Source: an uncultured Clostridia bacterium (GTDB lineage: Bacteria; Bacillota; Clostridia; Christensenellales; CAG-917). From it: a DNA stretch of 7,800 bases. A program made the position numbers and the translations under genes. Position 1 is the stretch's first letter. Every line of letters starts with the position of its first letter. The notes under the pieces were generated by a model. The model was not told where the DNA came from. It saw only the letters and a program-made list of their open reading frames with translations, and ran no database searches. Below, piece by piece: positions 1-6,250 of the stretch. The stretch covers positions 1 through 7,800 of the forward strand of contig CAMWIB010000045.1 of the NCBI GenBank assembly GCA_947174215.1. The letters run 5' to 3'.

Positions 1-899
1 CTGCGGCACTCAACTGTCTGCGTGCGGGCAAAAGCGTACTCGTACTCGAAGGCGAAACCTTCGGCGGTCAGGCGGCGCTTTCTCCTCGCGTGGAAAACTT
101 CCCTTCCTATCAGCGTATAGAAGGTGCGGCGCTCATGGATAAGCTCTTCGAGCAAATCACCGAATGGGGTGCGCAGATAGAATTGGAGTGCGCAAGCAAG
201 CTTGAAAAGGACGGCGATATTTTCACCGTCACTACGGACTATAACACGTATCAATGCACTTCCATAATACTTGCCACAGGCGTAAAGCCCCGTCATATGG
301 GCGTTGAGCGCGAGGACGAACTCGTAGGACACGGTGTAAGCTACTGTGCGCTTTGTGACGGTGCGTTCTATGCTGGTGAGGACGTTGCTGTTATCGGTGA
401 CGCTAACACCGCTCTACAATACGCTCTACTCCTCAGCGGATACTGCAAACACGTACACATCTGCGCGCTGTTTGACAAGCTGTTCGCGGATAAGGCGCTC
501 GTCGATATGACTCTTGCGCGTGAAAACGTATCCGTTACGCACAACATATCCCTTAAAAAATTCATCGCCGATGAGGAACTCAGCGGTTTACTTTTTGAGA
601 ACACTAAAACCAAAGATGAGTTTAAACTCGACTGCAAATGTGCGTTTATCTGCATAGGTCAGTTGCCAAACAACAAAGCGTTTTCAAACCTTGTAGAACT
701 GAACGACGCAGGCTACATCGTCGCAGATGAAAACTGTACGACCTCCTGCGAGGGTATCTTCGTTGCGGGCGACTGCCGCACGAAGCACGTTCGCCAGCTC
801 GTGACGGCAACAAGCGACGGCGCAATCTCCGCCTTTGCCGCCTGCCGCTACGTTGACTCCATAAACGCTAAAAGTCTGATAAAGGCAGAAGAAAACTGA
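1..899 (+). CDS. Thioredoxin-reductase-family flavoprotein (5' end outside window)
   Basis: The reading frame is open from the left edge (first full codon at 3), giving 298 visible residues. The start lies upstream: the visible part begins where the family has just passed its first FAD-binding GxGxxG loop, so only some 15-20 residues are missing. Seen: the FAD-side motif GGQ near visible residue 21, the redox pair CALC (codons 345-356, family usual CATC), and a C-terminal FAD motif VAGDCR followed by QLVTATSDGAISA. The family moves electrons through FAD to a disulfide, usually reducing thioredoxin in the cytosol. Odd: the NADPH site is altered. The usual GGGxSA is GDANTA, and the arginine motif HRRxxxR after the second sheet is replaced by CALFDKLF. 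This resembles clostridial ferredoxin-linked thioredoxin reductases, which are known to lack these motifs; that assignment is inference. It ends in TGA and faces a convergent gene. Family call is firm, electron donor uncertain. Confidence 0.9.
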   Translation, partial: AALNCLRAGKSVLVLEGETFGGQAALSPRVENFPSYQRIEGAALMDKLFEQITEWGAQIELECASKLEKDGDIFTVTTDYNTYQCTSIILATGVKPRHMGVEREDELVGHGVSYCALCDGAFYAGEDVAVIGDANTALQYALLLSGYCKHVHICALFDKLFADKALVDMTLARENVSVTHNISLKKFIADEELSGLLFENTKTKDEFKLDCKCAFICIGQLPNNKAFSNLVELNDAGYIVADENCTTSCEGIFVAGDCRTKHVRQLVTATSDGAISAFAACRYVDSINAKSLIKAEEN

Positions 900-979
900 T
901 ATTATCTTACGGCTTGACGGCTGTCGCACTGACGGCTATCAAATCGACAACACTATATCCCAACCTATCGCAAGATAGC

Positions 980-1011
980 AGAAAAGAGTGTTCCTACGAA
1001 CATTCTTTTCT
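980..1011. terminator. Hairpin between convergent genes, likely bidirectional terminator
   Basis: Two 14-base arms (980-993 and 998-1011) pair around the loop CTAC, with a single G-T position. The outer arm is A-rich on the left and T-rich on the right, so each strand ends in a U-rich 3' arm (TTCTTTTCT on the + strand), although no long pure U tract follows. It sits 80 bases after the flavoprotein stop and 69 bases beyond the stop of the convergent DUF421 gene, where a shared terminator would be expected. Confidence 0.65.
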
Positions 1012-1080
1012 TATAAAGAGATTATTATTATTTCTTGTATACATTAAACTTACAATGAGTTGTAAACAAGATAAATTCTA

Positions 1081-1791
1081 TTATCTTTCCTTATCCGGCT
1101 TATAATGGACGTTAAGTTCATCTTTCTTATCGTCGTAGGTTGCAAGGATAATCTTCTTCAAATCCTCGCGGTTATTTATGCCGAGGCGTTTGAACAGCCA
1201 CTGCTCGCTCTGGTTTGCTTCGTTCAGCCCCGACTCGGAGATGACACCGTCTACAACCAACACGTTGCACAGCGAAGCCTGCTCTATTGCGTCACGGTTG
1301 ACGTCCTCCAAAACAACGGGCTTTTGATTGCCCTTTGGCAAAACGGACAATTCTCCGCTCGGCTCGAATATAGCGTACGCTACGTCGTTTATGTCAAAGT
1401 AGTCCTTCTCCCTAAGCATAGACAGCAGGTCGTTGACGTCTATATTGCACTTTTTCAGCTCGTCATACTGTATCTTGCCCTCGTATATGAGCGTAGACGG
1501 CTTGCCCTTCAATAATCGTTTTAGGAAGGTATTCTTCCTGCCGAAAACCGCTACGAGCAACGCAAGCGCAAAGAATATCGTCATCGATATGAGATAATAA
1601 TAGAACGGCGTTTCCGTATCCGTCGCCATCTCCGCCGCGATTGAGCCGAGAGATATTCCCACCGCATAATCGATAAATTCAAGCTGTGCAATCTGCTTCT
1701 TTCCGAGAATCTTTGAGATGATAAACAAATACATAAATGATACGAACGCGTTTATCAGCACCCAAAATATTGGCTTAATTCCAAATAGCAT
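1081..1791 (-). CDS. DUF421 / YetF-family membrane protein
   Basis: A 236-residue protein with three hydrophobic segments at about residues 4-26, 38-55 and 62-84, then a soluble C-terminal part. The order matches the YetF (DUF421) family: a small membrane domain followed by a cytoplasmic alpha/beta domain containing the family pattern G.P..LI..G (near residue 97), DLLSMLRE (near 120) and an AIFEPSGELSVLPK strand near 140. Length is normal for the family. The ATG at 1791 is well supported by AAAAAGGAG at 1798-1806 on the same strand, about six bases ahead of the start. The family is widespread in Bacillota, including spore formers, but its biochemical role is not settled, so no function is assigned. 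It converges on the flavoprotein gene and has its own candidate promoter upstream; a terminator separates it from the next gene on the same strand. Confidence 0.9.
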   Translation of the reverse strand: MLFGIKPIFWVLINAFVSFMYLFIISKILGKKQIAQLEFIDYAVGISLGSIAAEMATDTETPFYYYLISMTIFFALALLVAVFGRKNTFLKRLLKGKPSTLIYEGKIQYDELKKCNIDVNDLLSMLREKDYFDINDVAYAIFEPSGELSVLPKGNQKPVVLEDVNRDAIEQASLCNVLVVDGVISESGLNEANQSEQWLFKRLGINNREDLKKIILATYDDKKDELNVHYKPDKER

Positions 1792-1840
1792 AATGGACTC
1801 CTTTTTACCACTTGCTTAATCATTGTCAAAAAAGCCAATA

Positions 1841-1868
1841 CTTATACTTGGATAAACAATGTTGTCCA
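1841..1868 (-). promoter_or_regulatory. Candidate promoter of the DUF421 gene
   Basis: Read on the - strand, TGGACA (1863-1868) and TATAAG (1841-1846) are separated by 16 bases and lie about 50 bases before the DUF421 start codon, downstream of the terminator of the preceding gene. Both boxes differ from the sigma-A consensus, so this is a candidate only. Confidence 0.35.
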
Positions 1869-1928
1869 CGCAGTCAAATCATCTTCGCTATCAATCTATC
1901 GCGCCAGTCATAAATCTATATCATAAAT

Positions 1929-1968
1929 AAAAAAGAATCTTGCAAATCAAACAAGATTCCTTTTTTAT
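1929..1968 (-). terminator. Rho-independent terminator of the acyltransferase-like gene
   Basis: The 8-base arms GAATCTTG (1935-1942) and CAAGATTC (1952-1959) enclose a 9-base loop and are flanked by an A run on the left and a T run on the right. Leftward transcripts therefore end in a stem followed by a U-rich tail, about 40 bases after the TGA of the gene at 2005. The symmetry would also let it stop rightward transcription. Confidence 0.85.
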
Positions 1969-2004
1969 TAAAGTCATTAACTAAAAGTCTGGAATTGTTA
2001 TAAA

Positions 2005-2985
2005 TCAAAGCCACTCGTCTAAAATGTGGGGATTTGCAAAGACCTCGTCCATACGGTTTATGAACGGAATCAGATTCCCGAAATCACAGGCGCGGTGGTC
2101 GAAGGCGAGAGTCAACGGCAGAATCGTCTTTACGTCAATGGACTCCTCCCCTATATCGCTTGAAACGACGGACTGACGTTGAAGGTTGCCAACCAATACA
2201 CCGAAAATTTGCGGCGGGATAAGCTCGAACATCGTGACGTGTCCTCTGAGGTTTCTGCCAATGCTCCCGATATTGGAAATCATAATAGTTCCTTCATTGA
2301 GGTCGTACTTATTTATAAGCGTATCCTTTTTGACGGTCTTGTTGTATTTACCCACCTCTACCGCATACTTGACAAGGCTATTATATCCGTTCATTCTTAT
2401 GCGCTCTTTACCGAACAGCGCCCAGAATAAACGCGAAAAGCAGGTTATAGGCTTGCCGTGAGCGAGGAAGTTGAGCGTCTGCGAGAGGGATAAATCTATC
2501 TGTGCCTGCCAAAGCGCCATTTCGTCCTCAAACTTTTGAAGAAGCACCTTTATCTGCTGCTCCAATTCGCAAAGCGTGTATTTATCCGCATTTCTGATAT
2601 TGAGCGCCTGCATAGTGCCGTCAGGTAGAATCGTAGGCATATTTACGTTTACAAAGTCGAAAGTCGTCAGCGTGCCTCTCGCGCTCTTGTACTTATAATT
2701 GAGGTGCGAGTTCAGCTTCGGTGCGGCTTTGAGTCCCTCTATTATGCACCTGATTACGAGCGTATTTATGGTGACTGAAACGCCTCTTTCCTTTTTCAGC
2801 TTATTGAAGTAATTGATGAAGTCCGTCACGTCCGGCTCGTAGTTGAAACATACGTGAGGTATATTCTTTGCCGACGTAGCCATCTCGTAGGCGAGTATAC
2901 GCCTTCCCATGTCAAGCGGCGTACTCTGCTTAATAAGGTTGTTGCTCTGTATATATAAATTTTGTTTTCTTGCTATTCCGTCCAT
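2005..2985 (-). CDS. Stand-alone acyltransferase resembling the 2-oxo acid dehydrogenase E2 catalytic domain
   Basis: 326 residues, almost wholly a catalytic domain of the E2/chloramphenicol-acetyltransferase fold. Landmarks from the chosen start: IPHVCFNYEPDVT near residue 44 (family iPHv...Dvt), ILPDGTMQALNIRNAD near 120, GTIMISNIG near 235, and AFDHRACDFG near the end, whose His297 and Asp301 match the catalytic DHRxxDG (final Gly preceded by Phe here). A stretch of about 60 residues precedes GTIMISN and includes the hydrophobic FSRLFWALFG. There is no lipoyl or E1/E3-binding domain and no dehydrogenase genes nearby, so it is unlikely to be part of a classical complex; it may transfer an acyl group from CoA to an unknown acceptor. 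Start choice: ATG at 2985 has GGGAGG about seven bases ahead. The frame stays open upstream to an ATG at 3105 that has no ribosome binding site, so a 366-residue form is possible but less likely. Confidence 0.8.
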   Translation of the reverse strand: MDGIARKQNLYIQSNNLIKQSTPLDMGRRILAYEMATSAKNIPHVCFNYEPDVTDFINYFNKLKKERGVSVTINTLVIRCIIEGLKAAPKLNSHLNYKYKSARGTLTTFDFVNVNMPTILPDGTMQALNIRNADKYTLCELEQQIKVLLQKFEDEMALWQAQIDLSLSQTLNFLAHGKPITCFSRLFWALFGKERIRMNGYNSLVKYAVEVGKYNKTVKKDTLINKYDLNEGTIMISNIGSIGRNLRGHVTMFELIPPQIFGVLVGNLQRQSVVSSDIGEESIDVKTILPLTLAFDHRACDFGNLIPFINRMDEVFANPHILDEWL

Positions 2986-3117
2986 TTTTAATCCTCCCAA
3001 TCCGTATAATGTTTTTTTCAATCTCGCCATTTCCTTGGAGTTTAACTTCCTGCATGCGAGGAAGCCTCCGAATATATTATTTGCTATAAAGCCTATCACG
3101 GGCATACGCCAGTACGG

Positions 3118-3192
3118 CTATATTGCTATCACCTGCATTGCGCCAAGCGCTACGTACGTAAGCATAAGCACGCTTTGTACAAACGCCGCCAC
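3118..3192 (-). CDS. Possible 24-residue membrane peptide, or remnant, between regulator and acyltransferase genes
   Basis: Just past the regulator stop, a GTG at 3192 with AGAGGA about nine bases ahead opens a 24-residue frame that is almost entirely hydrophobic (AAFVQSVLMLTYVALGAM) and ends in TAG at 3118-3120. The same frame reopens after the TAG, reaches an ATG at 3105 and runs on, with another hydrophobic patch (PVIGFIANNIFGGF), into the acyltransferase gene. It could be a small single-span membrane peptide, the remains of a longer membrane gene broken by one stop, or chance. I do not recognise it. Confidence 0.2.
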   Translation of the reverse strand: MAAFVQSVLMLTYVALGAMQVIAI

Positions 3193-3197
3193 AACAC

Positions 3198-3950
3198 TTA
3201 ATCCTCTCTTATCGTGCAGTTTATAATCGTCGCGCCGCTATCGCGGAACGCTTGCTCGGACATCTTATCCATCTCGCAGTCTATAAAGGAACAGTGGCGT
3301 GCTTTTTTGCAGTTCTTCACGGCAATTCGGCTGAACTTGCAGTTCTCGAATATGGCGTCCATATTACAGCTGTCAAACACCGTCGCTGAAAAACTTGAAT
3401 CCTTTATCTCGCAGTGATAGAAAGACGCATTTACTTTGCACGACGTCACCGTCGCTCCGTTTAGCTTCATAAAGCGGAAAAAGCTATGCCTTATTTCAAC
3501 GTCGCGTATATTCAAATTTGAACTACCGCAATGGAACAGCTCGCAGTCCTTAATCTTACAATACTCCAAACTAAGTGAAGAAAATTCCGAGTAGCGCATA
3601 ATCGAGTTGAACAGATAAATGCCTATTCTCTTAATCTCGCAAATGCGTTGCTTATACCAGTTCGTGTTGCTGAACACCGAATCGACGTATTTGACGGGCG
3701 CAGGTACGGTCGGCGTAGGAATTACAGGCGTGACTTCCTTGTAATGCGATTCGATGAAATACTTGATATCTTTGTTTAATATCTCCGCAATCTGCATAAG
3801 CGTAATGACGTCTGGTACGCTTACGCCGCGCTCCCACTTCGAAATATTCTGCGGGCTGACGGCAAGCTTGTCGGCAAGCTCCTTTTGCGTATAGCCTACG
3901 TCAAATCTTGCATTTACCAAATTCTTTCCTATAATTTCGGGTGTTATCAT
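3198..3950 (-). CDS. XRE-family regulator fused to a pentapeptide-like repeat domain
   Basis: 250 residues in two parts. Residues about 8-62 are a helix-turn-helix of the XRE/Cro-CI type, with the recognisable TQKELADKLAVSPQNISKWERG core and a following LMQIAEIL helix. A proline-rich linker (TPVIPTPTVPAP, about 75-86) leads to residues 110-245, where short repeats of the kind xxCxxxxCxF (FHCGSS, FYHCEI, SFSATVF, IFENCKF, SFIDCEM) are spaced as in pentapeptide or related right-handed beta-helix proteins, ending in FRDSGATIINCTI. The first part should bind DNA in the cytoplasm; the helix could be a dimer surface or protein-binding face. The ATG at 3950 has GCGAGGT about five bases ahead. Its own promoter region holds an inverted repeat and two direct repeats, which fits autoregulation (inference). 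The acyltransferase gene follows on the same strand after 212 bases. Target genes are unknown. Confidence 0.85.
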   Translation of the reverse strand: MITPEIIGKNLVNARFDVGYTQKELADKLAVSPQNISKWERGVSVPDVITLMQIAEILNKDIKYFIESHYKEVTPVIPTPTVPAPVKYVDSVFSNTNWYKQRICEIKRIGIYLFNSIMRYSEFSSLSLEYCKIKDCELFHCGSSNLNIRDVEIRHSFFRFMKLNGATVTSCKVNASFYHCEIKDSSFSATVFDSCNMDAIFENCKFSRIAVKNCKKARHCSFIDCEMDKMSEQAFRDSGATIINCTIRED

Positions 3951-3977
3951 ATTGACCTCGCTTTTGTTTGCAAGACT

Positions 3978-4006
3978 AAATTACCACGTTTCAACGTCCA
4001 AAACAA
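3978..4006 (-). promoter_or_regulatory. Candidate promoter and operator of the XRE regulator gene
   Basis: Read on the - strand, TTGTTT (4001-4006) and TAATTT (3978-3983) are separated by exactly 17 bases and lie about 30 bases ahead of the regulator start codon. Inside the spacer is a perfect inverted repeat, ACGTT-TC-AACGT (3986-3997). A palindrome between the boxes is where an XRE repressor would block its own promoter. The boxes are seen; the autoregulation is inference. Confidence 0.5.
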
Positions 4007-4016
4007 CAAAAATCAG

Positions 4017-4054
4017 TAAACAAATCGTAGAATTGCTAAACGAATCGTAGAATT
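4017..4054. repeat. Two 18-base direct repeats with 20-base period
   Basis: TAAACAAATCGTAGAATT (4017-4034) is repeated as TAAACGAATCGTAGAATT (4037-4054), with a single difference and a 20-base period, close to two helical turns. The pair lies just upstream of the candidate -35 box of the XRE gene, so two protein molecules bound here would sit on the same face of the DNA. It could be an activator or repressor site for the XRE protein or for another regulator. Confidence 0.7.
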
Positions 4055-4238
4055 TTAAATTTTTGAGAGTTTAAAACTTGAATTTTTCCAATTCCCTTCA
4101 ATAATTATTCGCAAGAATACCACCTCCTCTAAAATCAAATGTCGGGTTCTACCGCTTAGCAATTTGACAATCAAACCTGTAAAAAACTCTTAAACACTCA
4201 CCAATTACACAAAAAACACTAATTAAACACAAAAACTC
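4055..4238. other. Divergent intergenic region without a convincing gene
   Basis: Together with the flanking promoters this fills the 341 bases between the XRE start (3950) and the first gene of the right-hand cluster (4292). It is very AT-rich. It holds a strong Shine-Dalgarno-like AGGAGGTG on the - strand (4121-4128), followed eight bases on by a TTG that opens a frame of only 19 codons (4055-4114). A tract of about 60 bases (roughly 4181-4240) without a single G on the + strand contains AAAAACTCTT twice (4182-4191, 4231-4240) and TTAAACAC twice (4190-4197, 4223-4230). No RNA gene or full-length coding frame was seen. Confidence 0.6.
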
Positions 4239-4269
4239 TTGACATTCCCTTTGTGTTGTGCAATACTAT
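4239..4269 (+). promoter_or_regulatory. Sigma-A-like promoter of the right-hand gene cluster
   Basis: A perfect TTGACA (4239-4244) is followed after 17 bases by AATACT (4262-4267), or after 19 bases by TACTAT (4264-4269). Transcription would start near 4275, leaving a short leader before the ATG at 4292. The promoter overlaps an in-frame GTG at 4253 and so argues against that codon as the start. It is the only strong rightward promoter seen before the four-gene cluster. Confidence 0.7.
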
Positions 4270-4291
4270 AAAAAAATTGGTGGGTAAATAT

Positions 4292-5344
4292 ATGAATGAG
4301 ATTGAAAAAATGATTTTAGAAAGCAAGGATAAAGATGCAAAGCTCAAATTAAAGCTTGCTAATTATTTATATTCGGAAATAAAAAATGATGAGAACGCTG
4401 AGCGTCTTGATGAGTTTGTTATCCTAATTAAGGATTCGCTTAAAAAGGATAAGCCGGTGAAAACCACAACATCGAAGAAAAAATTTAGCTCCCAAATTTT
4501 ACAGAACTTCTATGACTGGTTGCTTAGTGCTGGTTTGGTGGAGCCGACTTGCTACGACTATTGCAGGCGCTTAATCAGAGTTATAAACGCAGAAAATCCT
4601 TCAATCACGATTGAGGATTTAGCATACGGCAAAAAAGACATACAGGAGCTTATCGACAAATATTCCAGAGGGGGTACAATGTGGGATGTAAACGTCAAAC
4701 AGCACAATTCTCCGTTATGCGCACTTAAAAAGTTTAAGGAATTTCTTGACAGACAATCCCTTCTACCTGGTGGCACGCCTAAAAACGCAGACCTTATACC
4801 GTATATTGAAGACGATGACGACGAAAACTGCTCAAGCGAAGACGAGCGGCTTTGTGACGGCAATTTGTCATATTTAGATGAGAGTGATGAGGTATTGTCG
4901 TTAGATGATGAATTTTATCATGAAAACGATTTATCAAATCCGAACTTTGCTAATGCAACTATCTTTTTGCGGGAAACCGAAGGCGATATGCCGTTTACAG
5001 TAAACGCTAAACACTGCTCTGAAATAACGATACACAATCAAGATTGTATAATTATTTATAAAGAAAATGGAAAGGTATGCGATAAGGTTAATAAAGTTGT
5101 AAACAATAGAAATTACGCTGCCCTAATCCGCTTAATGCGTAAATACTACAATATTTTGAATATGGACCGTACACCCGCTACGGTTGCAGCTCCATTTGGC
5201 GGCGTACATACGTATGAATACGAGTTTGAAGGCAAATCCAATTACAGCCGTTCACATAAGCTTTTTGACAACCGTGATAGATATGCTGTCGAAGAAGCCC
5301 GTGAGCATTACAATAAAATTATAGCAAATATCATAAATCAATAA
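4292..5344 (+). CDS. Unknown protein with recombinase core-binding-like domain, acidic linker and novel C-terminal domain
   Basis: 350 residues, not matched to a named family. Residues 1-65 are charged and helical with a lysine-rich end (KKDKPVKTTTSKKK). Residues 67-155 read like the helical core-binding (SAM-like) domain of tyrosine recombinases: a helix ILQNFYDWLLSAG, then a YDYCRRLIRVI helix, and a closing ALKKFKEFLDRQ helix. Residues 172-215 are an acidic linker (EDDDDENCSSEDE). Residues 220-350 form a separate domain with a predicted strand pair (SEITIHNQDCIIIYKENGK) and then helices. No recombinase catalytic pattern (R...HxxR...Y) is present, so it is not an active integrase. The start at 4292 is chosen because GGTGGG lies about eight bases ahead; a GTG at 4253 lies inside the promoter. 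First gene of the cluster; the next follows after 79 bases. It may bind DNA (inference). Confidence 0.7.
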   Translation: MNEIEKMILESKDKDAKLKLKLANYLYSEIKNDENAERLDEFVILIKDSLKKDKPVKTTTSKKKFSSQILQNFYDWLLSAGLVEPTCYDYCRRLIRVINAENPSITIEDLAYGKKDIQELIDKYSRGGTMWDVNVKQHNSPLCALKKFKEFLDRQSLLPGGTPKNADLIPYIEDDDDENCSSEDERLCDGNLSYLDESDEVLSLDDEFYHENDLSNPNFANATIFLRETEGDMPFTVNAKHCSEITIHNQDCIIIYKENGKVCDKVNKVVNNRNYAALIRLMRKYYNILNMDRTPATVAAPFGGVHTYEYEFEGKSNYSRSHKLFDNRDRYAVEEAREHYNKIIANIINQ

Positions 5345-5363
5345 TCGGTAAACCGAATACGGT
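5345..5363. repeat. Short overlapping inverted repeats after the first cluster gene
   Basis: TCGGT-AA-ACCGA (5345-5356) overlaps a second pairing ACCG-AATA-CGGT (5352-5363) directly after the TAA of the upstream gene. The stems are short and no U tract follows, so this is not a convincing terminator; it may be a small protein site or an RNA hairpin affecting the transcript between the first two genes. Confidence 0.3.
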
Positions 5364-5423
5364 AACGATTTGGCAACAGCCCGAAAACAATACAAAATAA
5401 AATGATAAGAAGGAGGTGCTTAA

Positions 5424-6221
5424 ATGAGTAACGACAATGAGAAGAAAAACTATGTTCCGACATTAGACAATCTTTATGAAGAAAGCAACTGCCTCGGAGA
5501 GAACGAAACTGTTGGACGAATGTTCTTTGCCAGCAATAAATATCAAGTGCTGTTTACCGATTGCAAAGAACTTGTGCAATACGGTGGCGGCGAGAAAGCT
5601 ATAATTGCCGACGGTTTTAAGAAAATATGGCCCGCCGCATTCAGCCATAATACGCTGCTCAAGGGCGTCGTAATTCCCAACTCCGTTACAACAATTGGTG
5701 ATTATGCGTTTTTCATTTGTCCCTTTCTCAAGGACGTGCAACTTGGTAGTAACGTAAAATCAATCGGAAAGCAAGCGTTTATGACGTGTGGTAACGACGA
5801 GTTGTTTATAGCTCTTCCAGATTCTGTGGAATTTATCGGAGAGAAGGCACTTGCAGGTTGCACCATTGATGCTTTGTCTAATGAATTAAAACATATAGGT
5901 GCAGAGGCTTTTCGTGATTGCGTATGGTTAAGCTCGAATTTGGATGAGACGGCGGAATGGTACGCAGATATTCCCGAGATGGTAACTACGATTGAAGATT
6001 ACGCTTTTGCCTCCCTTATCCTTGGAGATAACTGCAAAGGGATACGTATACCCTTGTCTGTAAAAAAAATTGGCAAGGCGGCGTTCGAAGATATCAGAGG
6101 TGACGGGAAAAACATTCTTTACTACGAAGGTAGTGAGGACCAATGGAATGCAATAGAAATTGATAACAGCGATGATTGGCTTAAAGATTTTGAAATCAGA
6201 TTCAACAGCACGCGTAAATAA
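5424..6221 (+). CDS. Cytoplasmic BspA-like leucine-rich repeat protein
   Basis: 265 residues with leucine-rich repeats of the BspA/LRR_5 type. Repeat units are seen near residues 67-73, 83-96 (VIPNSVTTIGDYAF), 106-119 (LGSNVKSIGKQAF), 130-142, 155-163 (LKHIGAEAF), 183-195 (IPEMVTTIEDYAF) and 208-221 (RIPLSVKKIGKAAF). The end has the YYEGSEDQWNAIEI cap common after such repeats. Most BspA relatives are exported or anchored to the surface, but this one starts MSNDNEKKNY, with no signal peptide, membrane segment or wall-sorting motif, so it should act inside the cell as a protein-binding scaffold. The ATG has a near-ideal AAGGAGGTG (5410-5418) five bases ahead. It sits between the core-binding-like gene and the sigma-like gene, 29 bases before the latter, which suggests cotranscription and a shared role. 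Its partner is unknown. Confidence 0.88.
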   Translation: MSNDNEKKNYVPTLDNLYEESNCLGENETVGRMFFASNKYQVLFTDCKELVQYGGGEKAIIADGFKKIWPAAFSHNTLLKGVVIPNSVTTIGDYAFFICPFLKDVQLGSNVKSIGKQAFMTCGNDELFIALPDSVEFIGEKALAGCTIDALSNELKHIGAEAFRDCVWLSSNLDETAEWYADIPEMVTTIEDYAFASLILGDNCKGIRIPLSVKKIGKAAFEDIRGDGKNILYYEGSEDQWNAIEIDNSDDWLKDFEIRFNSTRK

Positions 6222-6250
6222 TCAGAAATAATTAAATAAGGAGATAAACA

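Noticed and set aside
916..940. GACGGCTGTC and GACGGCTATC as a 15-base tandem repeat
   Set aside because: Only two short copies with one difference, just after a stop codon; chance is a sufficient explanation.
1105..1515. 136-codon open frame on the + strand
   Set aside because: It lies entirely opposite the well-supported DUF421 gene and has no family resemblance of its own.
3118..3120. TAG as a sense codon (recoded genetic code)
   Set aside because: All complete genes here end in TAA or TGA, which is suggestive, but none of them contains an internal TAG, and seven genes are too few. A plain stop is simpler.
4055..4291. CRISPR array or small-RNA gene in the divergent region
   Set aside because: The repeats are too few and irregular for CRISPR, and no stable RNA structure with a terminator was seen.
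4292..5344. Active tyrosine recombinase or integrase
   Set aside because: Only the core-binding-like part is present; the arginine, HxxR and tyrosine catalytic residues are missing from the complete protein.
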